Assembly (NCBI RefSeq): GCF_000511175.1
Contig: NZ_KI866530.1
Location: 3,102,064-3,166,063 of the forward strand
Direction: 5' to 3'
DNA length: 64,000 nucleotides
Source of the DNA: Sediminibacterium salmoneum NBRC 103935
GTDB taxonomy: Bacteria > Bacteroidota > Bacteroidia > Chitinophagales > Chitinophagaceae
The translations under genes and the position numbers were made by a program. The notes beneath the pieces are model-generated. The model worked only from the letters and a program-made list of their open reading frames with translations, was not told the origin of the DNA and did not search any database. Below, piece after piece: positions 28,379 to 36,381 of the stretch (the stretch's first letter is position 1; every line of letters begins with the position of its first letter).

Positions 28379-31300
28379 ATGAGAAAAAGTCTGACACTGT
28401 TGGCGGCTTCGTTGCTATTTAGCATAGCAACATTCGCTCAAACAGTTCTTGTGCAGGGGCAGGTGACCGACGACCGAGGTCCAGTGCCTAACGCAACCGT
28501 GCAGGAAAAAGGCACAAAAAACATCACTCGTGCCGATGAGCTGGGAAAATTCAGCTTTAAAGTGAAGCAGGGAGCAATTGTTGTGGTAACAGCTGTAGGG
28601 CATACGCCTTTTGAGTTTGCAGCAACAACCGGATTCCAAAATGTTAAAATAGCTACTGTAGCTGGCGAACTGGAAGAGGTATTTGTTACCAGTGCTTTCG
28701 GTGTAAAAAAGTCTCAGAGAACAACTCCTTTCAGTTCTCAAGTAATTAACTCAGAACAACTGAACGTAATCCGTCAGCCGAACCTGAACAACGCATTGGC
28801 AGGTAAAGTTGCGGGTGTGCAGTTCAGAGGTCAGTCTTCAGCCAAGCTGAACGATCAGGGTTTCCTTCGTATCAGAGGGGGTGGATCATTAACCGATGGC
28901 GATGGAGCTATCTATGTGGTTGATGGTACCATTACCAGCTCATTCGATATCAACCCTGACGACATTGAAGACCTTACTGTACTAAAAGGTGCTAACGCTA
29001 CTGCTTTGTTTGGTAGCCGTGCCGGTAACGGTGCTATTGTTGTTACTACTAAGAAAGGTAGAAAAGGCAAGGGCATTGGTGTAGAGGTAAATCAGTCTAC
29101 CATGTTCGACAAAGCTGCTTTCATGCCAAGATACCAGAATGAGTATGGTGGTGGTGACGGTGGTTGGTTAACTTTTACCTATAACCCAACCATGCCAGCA
29201 GAATGGCAGGCATTAAACGGTAAGCGTTACCGCGATTTTACTGATGATGCTTCTTGGGGACCCAAAATTGACGGATCTGAATATATTCCTTGGTATGCTT
29301 TTATTCCAGGACATTCCAGATCTGGTAAAACGGCAAGCTTTACTCCTCAGCCAAACAATGCCAGAGATTTCTGGAATACTGGGGTAACTTCTAATACCAA
29401 CGTTAGTTTCTCACAAAATAATGGTGCTGGTCAAAGTTTAAGAGTATCTTATACCAACCAGAACATTAAAGGTATGTTGCCTAATTCAAAGAGTCAGAGA
29501 CATACTTTGAATACCAATTTCTCTATGGATTTGGGTAGCTTCTTAACTATCGGAGCTAACCTTACTTATACCAATCAGTTGATCTCTGGTGATTTCAACG
29601 ACGGATACTCTAACAACTCTTCTGGTAACTTTAGCCAGTGGTTCCACAGAGATCTGGACATCAATATCCTGAAAGAACTTGCTGATATCAGAACTCCAAT
29701 CGGAACCATTCCTTCCTGGAACTTCCGTAGAAACCCGGGTTCTTGGAGTGCAGCAGCACCACAGAACAGTGTATGGGCAGGTAACTACTGGTACAATCCA
29801 TTTACTTACTTTAACAATATTCAGCGTGATCAGCGCAGAGACCGTCTATACGGAGATATCAATATGACTGTTAAGTTCTCTAAGAACTTAAAGTTCAAGG
29901 GTAGCATCCGTAAGGATCAGTTCAGTAGAAATCTAGAGAATATTGATCCTAATATTCTACAGACTTCTGGCGGACAAACTGGTTTGTTGGCTTCTTATGC
30001 TACGCACAATCGCATTAACAGTGAGTGGAACTTTGAAGGTATTTTGTCTTACAACAATACATTCGGAGATTTCGTAGTAGCTGCTAACGTGGGTGCTAAC
30101 CGTTTGAATATTCGTCAGAGAGAAGTAGCAATGAATACCAATAATGGTTTGAACGTACCAGGTTTGTATGCTATCAGCAACTCTAAAACTGTACCTACAA
30201 TTACGAATACAAGATCAGATCAGCAGGCGAATTCCTTGTTTGCTTTTGGTGACGTAGAATACAAGAAGTTCCTAAGCTTAACATGGGCAGTTCGTAACGA
30301 CTGGTTCTCTACCTTACCAGCAGGTAACAACTCCTTGTTGTCTCCTTCAGTGGGTGGTGCTTTCGTATTCTCTGAGTTCACAAAATCTGCTTTGCCTTGG
30401 TTAAACTTTGGTAAAGTATTTGGATCTTGGGGTAAGAAGCCTAAGGCTTTAAATCCTTATGCTTTAAACCTGAACTACTCTGTTAACCCATTGTTATGGG
30501 GTACCAACTTCTTAATGAGTACACCGAATGGTTCTCCTGATGCAAACCTACGTGGCGCATTAACAACCACTTGGGAAGCAGGTATCGACTTGCGTTTTGC
30601 AAAAAACAAAGTTCGTTTGAATGCTACTTACTATAACGAGAACAACAAGAACGAACCTCTAGCGGTTTCTGTTTCTGGTGTTTCTGGTTTCACTTCTCAA
30701 ACCATCAATGCTGCCTGGATTAGCCGTCAGGGTATTGAATTGGAATTGGGTGTAGACATCATGAAGAAGAAAGACTTCAACTGGACTGTGAATACAACAG
30801 CTGCTTACTTACTAGATAATAAAGTAAGAGCATTGGCTCCAGGTTTAACCAGTTATACTTTAGCAGGTGGTTCTTTCGGAACTCGTTTTGCCCGTGCTTT
30901 CCACTTTGTGGGTCAGCAGTGGGGTATGTTAAGAGGTGGTGGTATCAAGCGTAATGCAGATGGCCAACCATTGATTACTACCAACGGATTCAGCGGTGGA
31001 TTAGGCTGGTACCAGGCTGATGCAACCAAAGACTGGGGTTCTGTTGTTCCTAAGTTTACCGGAGGTTTACAAAACTTCTTCAGCTACAAGAACTTCAACT
31101 TAGGTTTAACATTTGACTATCAGCTTGGCGGACGTTTCTTCTCTCTATCTGAGCAGTGGGGAACTTTCTCTGGCTTGATGGAGCAAACAGCTGGCTTGAA
31201 CGACAAGGGTAACCCAATCCGCGATGCAGTTTCTGCAGGTGGTGGTGTACGTGTTACCGGTGTTGATGCAAGAGACGGAAGAACTCCTGTAGACATCTAT

Positions 31301-31603
31301 GTAGATGCTTACGATTACTTCCACCAGTTCTACTATCAGCAAATTGCTGAGCCATTTGTACACAAATTGTCTTATGCAAAATTGCGCGAGCTTAGCTTAG
31401 GCTATTCAATTCCAACCAACAAACTAGGGAAGTTTGGTAAATCTATCCAGGGTGCTTCAGTTTCTTTAACTGCTCGTAACCTATTCTTCATCTACAGAGA
31501 CTCTAAGAACTTTGATCCTTCTGAAATCAGTGGTGTTCAAGGGGAAGATGGTCAGATGCCAGGTGCAAGAACCATTGGATTTAACGTTAAGGTATCATTC
31601 TAA
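28379..31603 (+). CDS. SusC/RagA-family TonB-linked outer-membrane protein
   Basis: A 1074-residue outer-membrane importer for large nutrients, acting with a SusD lipoprotein lid. Signal peptide LLAASLLFSIATFAQ; then a carboxypeptidase-like domain (VQGQVTDDRGPVPNATVQEKG); then the SusC-type plug with LNNALAGKVAGVQ, FLRIRGGGSLT, AIYVVDGTI and LKGANATALFGSRAGNGAIVVTTKKG. The barrel fills the rest and ends FNVKVSF. The codon choice is more uniform and pyrimidine-ending than in neighbours, as expected for a highly expressed protein. No glycoside hydrolase or other degradative gene is linked, so the substrate may be a peptide or glycan but cannot be named. Confidence 0.96.
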   Translation: MRKSLTLLAASLLFSIATFAQTVLVQGQVTDDRGPVPNATVQEKGTKNITRADELGKFSFKVKQGAIVVVTAVGHTPFEFAATTGFQNVKIATVAGELEEVFVTSAFGVKKSQRTTPFSSQVINSEQLNVIRQPNLNNALAGKVAGVQFRGQSSAKLNDQGFLRIRGGGSLTDGDGAIYVVDGTITSSFDINPDDIEDLTVLKGANATALFGSRAGNGAIVVTTKKGRKGKGIGVEVNQSTMFDKAAFMPRYQNEYGGGDGGWLTFTYNPTMPAEWQALNGKRYRDFTDDASWGPKIDGSEYIPWYAFIPGHSRSGKTASFTPQPNNARDFWNTGVTSNTNVSFSQNNGAGQSLRVSYTNQNIKGMLPNSKSQRHTLNTNFSMDLGSFLTIGANLTYTNQLISGDFNDGYSNNSSGNFSQWFHRDLDINILKELADIRTPIGTIPSWNFRRNPGSWSAAAPQNSVWAGNYWYNPFTYFNNIQRDQRRDRLYGDINMTVKFSKNLKFKGSIRKDQFSRNLENIDPNILQTSGGQTGLLASYATHNRINSEWNFEGILSYNNTFGDFVVAANVGANRLNIRQREVAMNTNNGLNVPGLYAISNSKTVPTITNTRSDQQANSLFAFGDVEYKKFLSLTWAVRNDWFSTLPAGNNSLLSPSVGGAFVFSEFTKSALPWLNFGKVFGSWGKKPKALNPYALNLNYSVNPLLWGTNFLMSTPNGSPDANLRGALTTTWEAGIDLRFAKNKVRLNATYYNENNKNEPLAVSVSGVSGFTSQTINAAWISRQGIELELGVDIMKKKDFNWTVNTTAAYLLDNKVRALAPGLTSYTLAGGSFGTRFARAFHFVGQQWGMLRGGGIKRNADGQPLITTNGFSGGLGWYQADATKDWGSVVPKFTGGLQNFFSYKNFNLGLTFDYQLGGRFFSLSEQWGTFSGLMEQTAGLNDKGNPIRDAVSAGGGVRVTGVDARDGRTPVDIYVDAYDYFHQFYYQQIAEPFVHKLSYAKLRELSLGYSIPTNKLGKFGKSIQGASVSLTARNLFFIYRDSKNFDPSEISGVQGEDGQMPGARTIGFNVKVSF

Positions 31604-31621
31604 AACCCTAAAACAATTATC

Positions 31622-33064
31622 ATGAAAAGTATGAATATAAAAAAAGCAGTGCTGTCGTTAGGGGTTTGTGCCACTTTAGTGGTGGGTTGTAGCAAGGGAA
31701 TTAGTGATTTCGGCGATATCAACCGTAATCCGAACGCAACAACCATTCCTATTACTTCAGCATTATTGACCAACGTACAGTCCCTTATTGGCGGTAACGT
31801 TTGGGGCAATGCCATCAACACTACTGCAGGCTTGTATGCGCAGTATATGTCTGAAACCCAGTACACCGATATTTCCCGTTACGCAGCTCCAACCCAGAAC
31901 TGGGATGATTTCTACGCGGGTGCGATGTACGATTTACAGAACATTATCAACACCAATAGCGATCCTTCTACAGCAGGAGCAGCTGCAGAATTCGGAGCCA
32001 ATGCCAATCAAATTGCCATTGCCCGTATTTTAAAAGCTTACTACTTCTCTGTATTAACAGATGCTTACGGTGATATCCCTTACTCTCAGGCTTTAAAAGG
32101 CAATGGTACCATTCCTTACGATAAGCAAGAGACCATTTACCCTGCATTGATTGCAGAATTAAAAGCGGCTAACGCACAGTTTACTACGGGTGCTGCTGTT
32201 CAGGGTGATATCATGTATGCTGGTAACACAACCAAGTGGAAAAAATTTGCCAACTCTTTGATTGCTGTGCTTTCATTGCGTATGTCAAAAGCCAATCCAA
32301 CTTTGGGTAAAGCAGAATTTGCTGCTGCTGTTGCTGCTGGTGTAATTGATGCAAACGCAGACAATGCAACTATTGCTTATCCAGGTGGTAACTACAATAA
32401 TCCTGTATACCAGTATTATGTAATTACCCAGCGTTTTGACTATGCAGTAAGCTCTACTATAACCAATAAATTGACAACTTTGGGTGATCCTCGTATTGAT
32501 AAATACGGTAACAACACCAAAGGTTTCCCTTATGGTTTAACCAGAGCTGATGCATTAGCTTGGCAAACAAGCAATCCAAACTTTGCATTCATTTTTGGAT
32601 ATACCGGAACTCCTCAAACTATGCCATTGAGCATTATCTCTGCGGGTCAGATGTTTTTGGCCAGAGCAGAAGCTGCTAAATTGGGATGGACTTCTGAAAA
32701 TGCAACCACCATGTACAACAATGGTGTAACTGCAGAAATGAACAGATGGGGAATCACCAACGCAACTGCTATTACCAACTACCTTGCTCAGCCTACTGTA
32801 GCATTGGATGGTTCTGCAGCAGATAACGCGAAAATTGGCGAACAGCGCTGGTTGGCACATTATCCTGATGGTTTACAAGGATGGTCTGAGTGGAGAAGAA
32901 CAGGTTTCCCTGTATTAGCTCCTGCTCCAGGTGCTGGTAAAGCCATTCCAAGAAGAATTCCTTACGGACCAAACGAACCTTTATATAATCCAACTAACTA
33001 TGCAGCTGCTGCAGCGTTGTTTAACAGCAACTCTCAGGATGCAAAAGTATGGTGGGATAAATAA
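31622..33064 (+). CDS. SusD/RagB-family nutrient-binding lipoprotein (SusD-like_2)
   Basis: A 480-residue lipoprotein that caps the SusC barrel. The signal ends at a lipobox (TLVVGCSKG, Cys near residue 23). GDINRNPNATT followed by TSALLTNVQSLIGG is typical of the SusD-like_2 branch. Helical TPR-like segments follow (ILKAYYFSVLTDAYGDIPYSQAL), then MFLARAEAAKLGW and WLAHYPDGLQGWSEWRRTGFP near the C-terminus. It starts 18 bp after susC and is followed by a strong terminator, giving a two-gene operon. Confidence 0.95.
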   Translation: MKSMNIKKAVLSLGVCATLVVGCSKGISDFGDINRNPNATTIPITSALLTNVQSLIGGNVWGNAINTTAGLYAQYMSETQYTDISRYAAPTQNWDDFYAGAMYDLQNIINTNSDPSTAGAAAEFGANANQIAIARILKAYYFSVLTDAYGDIPYSQALKGNGTIPYDKQETIYPALIAELKAANAQFTTGAAVQGDIMYAGNTTKWKKFANSLIAVLSLRMSKANPTLGKAEFAAAVAAGVIDANADNATIAYPGGNYNNPVYQYYVITQRFDYAVSSTITNKLTTLGDPRIDKYGNNTKGFPYGLTRADALAWQTSNPNFAFIFGYTGTPQTMPLSIISAGQMFLARAEAAKLGWTSENATTMYNNGVTAEMNRWGITNATAITNYLAQPTVALDGSAADNAKIGEQRWLAHYPDGLQGWSEWRRTGFPVLAPAPGAGKAIPRRIPYGPNEPLYNPTNYAAAAALFNSNSQDAKVWWDK

Positions 33065-33098
33065 CGAGTTTTTCATTCTCAGTTTTTAATTCTCATGG

Positions 33099-33127
33099 GG
33101 GCCTGTATTCTTACAGGCCCTATTTTT
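33099..33127 (+). terminator. Terminator of the susCD operon
   Basis: GGGCCTGTA and TACAGGCCC form a perfect 9-bp stem with a 4-nt loop, followed by TATTTTT. Confidence 0.92.
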
Positions 33128-33151
33128 GTGCCATAATCAATACAAGAAAAA

Positions 33152-33460
33152 ATGGAACAGCAACCGAATAACCAGTTGAACATAGAAATTACCGAGGAAG
33201 TAGCAGAAGGGGCTTATGCCAATCTGGCCATCATCACCCATAGCAATGCGGAATTCGTAATTGATTTTGTGAATGTGATGCCGGGTACGCCCAAGAGCAA
33301 AGTGAAGTCGCGTATTATTTTTACGCCGATGCATGCCAAGCGGTTTATGAAGGCGCTGGAAGAAAACATCCATCGCTTTGAAGCTGCCAATGGCCCTATT
33401 CAGGATTTGGAGCAGATTGAAATTCCCATGAACTTCGGCGGTCCTACTGCGCAGGCTTAA
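33152..33460 (+). CDS. DUF3467 family protein
   Basis: A 102-residue cytoplasmic protein with no signal or membrane segment. The sequence (YANLAIITHSNAEFVIDF, followed by a PKSKVKSRIIFTP stretch and HAKRFMKALEENIHRFE) matches DUF3467, a small family widespread in Bacteroidota with no established function. The ATG lies 24 nt after a TATTTTTG stretch (33121-33128) that doubles as the T-tail of the susCD terminator and may serve as its -7 box. It is a single-gene unit. Confidence 0.85.
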   Translation: MEQQPNNQLNIEITEEVAEGAYANLAIITHSNAEFVIDFVNVMPGTPKSKVKSRIIFTPMHAKRFMKALEENIHRFEAANGPIQDLEQIEIPMNFGGPTAQA

Positions 33461-33478
33461 TTATGCTGTATAGAATAG

Positions 33479-33603
33479 AAAGTGTTTCAAAAATTTGCTT
33501 CGTTCGCTGCCCTGAATTGCTTCATTAATAATTATTAATGCATTTTTATTTAAAGTTTCAGCAATTCAGAAATGCTCACTCCTCAAATTTTTTGAAACAC
33601 TTT
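33479..33603. repeat. Palindromic repeat element, copy 1 (MITE-like)
   Basis: About 125 bp with terminal inverted repeats (AAAGTGTTTCAAAAATTTG on the left, CAAATTTTTTGAAACACTTT on the right). Inside is a second pair, CTGAATTGC/GCAATTCAG, and a perfect central palindrome CATTAATAATTATTAATG (33523-33540). The reverse complement of 41023-41135 matches it along nearly the whole length. No ORF is supported inside. It fills most of the 347-bp gap between the DUF3467 gene and 33823. Confidence 0.8.
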
Positions 33604-33736
33604 TTTATTTCTAATCAAGAAGAAAAGCCTGCACAGTTAATTCTTAACTTTTCATGGGAATTTCAATTACTGATGCCTTTTCACTTTGAGGCCATTGGTA
33701 GCACGGAGCTTTATGCGTGGGGAGTAAAGGTTATAA

Positions 33737-33759
33737 ATGGGCTGAACGGCCCATTTTTT
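33737..33759 (+). terminator. Rho-independent terminator in the 33.5-33.8 kb gap
   Basis: ATGGGC and GCCCAT pair around a 6-nt loop, followed by TTTTT. No gene is recognised in the 130 bp directly before it. It may end DUF3467 transcription beyond the inserted repeat, or a small unrecognised RNA. Confidence 0.65.
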
Positions 33760-33822
33760 CGTTTGAGATTTTCGGGATTTTAGCTGCACCATTTAAAGGC
33801 TATAATCTTGAAAAACATTCCA

Positions 33823-35081
33823 ATGATTCAGATACTTCCAACCCGAATTTTTCTGCAAAAATTTTCCCTTGTTTTATGTTTTCTGATGCTGCAATTCCTG
33901 GTAAGGAGTCAGGAAAATCGGATTGATTTGCCGGGCAATGCAGGCTTAATTTCAATGGTGGGTAACGATCGGTACCTGATTACAGACGATGAGGAATATT
34001 TTTTACTCGAGCGGATGAACAATCTAAGTGTGCTTTTTGAAATTAAAACAGGAAAACTGAAAGCAGTTGGAGCAGAAGCCTACCGATTGTATGCGGAACA
34101 TACCAACAAGTATCCACTTCCCAACTATACCGTTAATGAGAGCGGGAATGAGTTCTCTTTGTATGAAGGAAGCAAAAAATTGTACTCCATCAAAAAGGAT
34201 CCTTACAAGAATGAAGTGAAGCCATTAAAAAAAACAGGCATTGTAATGGAACTCCTGAAAAAAAAGACCAATTGGTTTTTGTGCATCCGGACGGCAGAAG
34301 GGTAGAGCTGGTTGATCATTACAGCAATATGGAAAAGAAAGATCCCAAAAGGAATATTCACCACCGAACTGTTTTCGCCAATCTTGATATTGGGTATTGT
34401 TTTATTACAAAGGATTTGCAATATGTGTTTGACAGAGATGGAAGAGTCATCAATCTGCAAACCGGAGAAGCCTTCAAAATGGATCATAATGCAAGACATG
34501 CCAAAGGGTATGTATACGGAAGTTATGATCCCGAAACTACTATACTGAAAATAGACGATGGGGGGAGTATAAAAGCCTATCATTTGCGCACCCAGCACTA
34601 TCTGGGAAGAATCAGCTACAGTCATTATTTAGACGGTCAATTTATATTTCCTGTTAGTATTCCTTTGTTAAGTTCCAATAGTCAATTATGTGTAGTGGGG
34701 TTGGGTTACAGTGAAGCCCAGGTGTATTTAATAACCGACAACAAAGTGGTGCACGCATTTACGAATCCCAATGTGCTCTCAGAGAAAAACGATTATGCAA
34801 TGTGGCAACAAAAGCGGGAGGAAGAAAATAGAGAAAGACTGAAGAAAGAAGAAGCCGTAAGACAGTGGAACAGAGATCACCTGGTTTCCAGGGGAACCCT
34901 TACAAAATGCAATGACTGTAATGGTACCGGTATGCTGGGGAGAACGGCTAAAACCACGGCCAATCAAATGAATGTGTACGAAAAAAGAGGCGACAACTAT
35001 TATTTCCGCGGTACTTCACATGATACCTGGCCCATCATCTGCGGCAGCTGTTTCGGGAGAGGATCCTCCATAAAAAAATAA
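33823..35081 (+). pseudogene. Secreted protein with C-terminal DnaJ-like CxxCxGxG motifs, split by a -1 shift in an A8 run
   Basis: One gene of about 419 residues is interrupted at eight A (34258-34265). The first part starts at ATG 33823 with a signal-like segment (LVLCFLMLQFLVRSQ); the second part continues in the -1 frame with DQLVFVHPDGRRVELVD and runs to 35081. One extra A, or a -1 slip at the in-frame heptamer A AAA AAG, joins them. The C-terminus has a charged helical stretch (about 34800-34865), then two zinc-ribbon-like halves: KCNDCNGTGM and ICGSCFGRGS, as in DnaJ cysteine-rich repeats. I do not recognise the family. Assembly error, recent indel or programmed frameshifting cannot be separated by eye. 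Confidence 0.7.
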
Positions 35082-35112
35082 TCCCAAAAAATAATCAATA
35101 GACTATTACAGA

Positions 35113-36369
35113 ATGAAAAAAGTTCAATTGGGCTCAATAGGTCTGCTGCTTGCCATAAGCCTCTTGTCTTCCTGCAAAAAAGACACGGCATCCAATTCGT
35201 CACAGCAGCCAAATCCAAATCCTACCACTTTCACCATTCTAAAGAGTAATCAATGGAAAGTGCTGGCACAGCAAAGTTTGCCCATGAATGAAGGAGTGCT
35301 TGGGGGAGGGAGAGGAGCCACTGCTTTTACCACACAGAAGCCAGATGAGCTTAGGTGGTACTCGCTTCATAGAACCATGTCGAATATTAGCGGACACAAT
35401 GAAATGATATTGAATACAAAAGGGGAGGTAACCATTAATTCCAATTTTACACATCCATCTTACGGAGGTGATATCAAAGGTTTTATTGGCAGTGATATCT
35501 GGAAGATCAATGTAGGAGAAGTAGCCAACCAGATTTATGCATTCAAAAACGATCAGTTGGTAGATCTGTCAAAATACCCTGAAGGTCAGGAAAAAATTAT
35601 AAGGATACAGGCAACAGAAGACGGAATGCTCAATTGTTCTGAATCCAATACCAGCAACTACGTTAGCTATTATCATTATGCCACCCAAAAATGGAAGAGT
35701 AATTTTTTTACGGGAAATAATTTTGTAACACTTCGCTACAAAGGATTAACCTATGCAATTTGTTTTACGCGCCTCACCAGCGCCAATGGAATAACAATTT
35801 GGGAAGAGTCGAATAACCGCGTTGAAACACAGGATCCACAAATTCCTACTATCAAAACAGTTCGTTACCCAATGACCAACCTTAAGTATATACCGGGTGA
35901 ATATGGTTGGGTGATTCATTCCGCAACCTATGGCGATGAGGTATTTGTTGCTTTTCACAGTCATACTTCCAATACCCGCTTTGGGGTAGTAAAAGTGAAT
36001 TTAACCAACCATACAGCAGAACTAATACAGGCACCGGAGCAAAAAGCGGCATTTGGCGGAACCCAATATGTAGTACTGAACAATGTTCATTCGGTAGAAG
36101 TAGACGATAAGGGCAATTTGTATGTGGTGGAATCCAGAAATGAAAACAACAAAGCCTACTATGGCATTCGAAAATATTTAACCAACGGACAAACAGAAGT
36201 GATTTTGAAAGAATCCGATTTGGCTTTCAATACCAATATTCAGGGACTGAAGTTTTTTAATGGCAAACTACATGTGGCTGTTATGAACAAGGAAGATATT
36301 CCCGATGGTAACCCCAATGACAATAACTTCAAAGTGGTCTACCATAAGCAGATCATCGCGCCGAATTAA
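35113..36369 (+). CDS. Lipoprotein of unknown function
   Basis: A 418-residue lipoprotein: the N-terminus GLLLAISLLSSCKKD has a clear lipobox with Cys at about residue 21, followed by a Ser/Asn/Pro linker. The rest alternates short beta-type segments with repeated aromatic and Gly positions (GKLHVAVMNKE, GNLYVVESRN, EVFVAFHSH), suggesting a beta-propeller-like fold, but no family is recognised. It starts 31 bp after the preceding broken gene on the same strand and ends 12 bp from the convergent TonB receptor. Codon and base usage resemble the core genome. Confidence 0.8.
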   Translation: MKKVQLGSIGLLLAISLLSSCKKDTASNSSQQPNPNPTTFTILKSNQWKVLAQQSLPMNEGVLGGGRGATAFTTQKPDELRWYSLHRTMSNISGHNEMILNTKGEVTINSNFTHPSYGGDIKGFIGSDIWKINVGEVANQIYAFKNDQLVDLSKYPEGQEKIIRIQATEDGMLNCSESNTSNYVSYYHYATQKWKSNFFTGNNFVTLRYKGLTYAICFTRLTSANGITIWEESNNRVETQDPQIPTIKTVRYPMTNLKYIPGEYGWVIHSATYGDEVFVAFHSHTSNTRFGVVKVNLTNHTAELIQAPEQKAAFGGTQYVVLNNVHSVEVDDKGNLYVVESRNENNKAYYGIRKYLTNGQTEVILKESDLAFNTNIQGLKFFNGKLHVAVMNKEDIPDGNPNDNNFKVVYHKQIIAPN

Positions 36370-36381
36370 AAGCCAGGTTCT

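Noticed and set aside
33680..33760. tRNA-like segment (GGCCATTGGTAGCACGGAGC)
   Set aside because: It resembles a D-arm, but no acceptor, anticodon or T-arm pairing could be built; only the terminator hairpin is supported.
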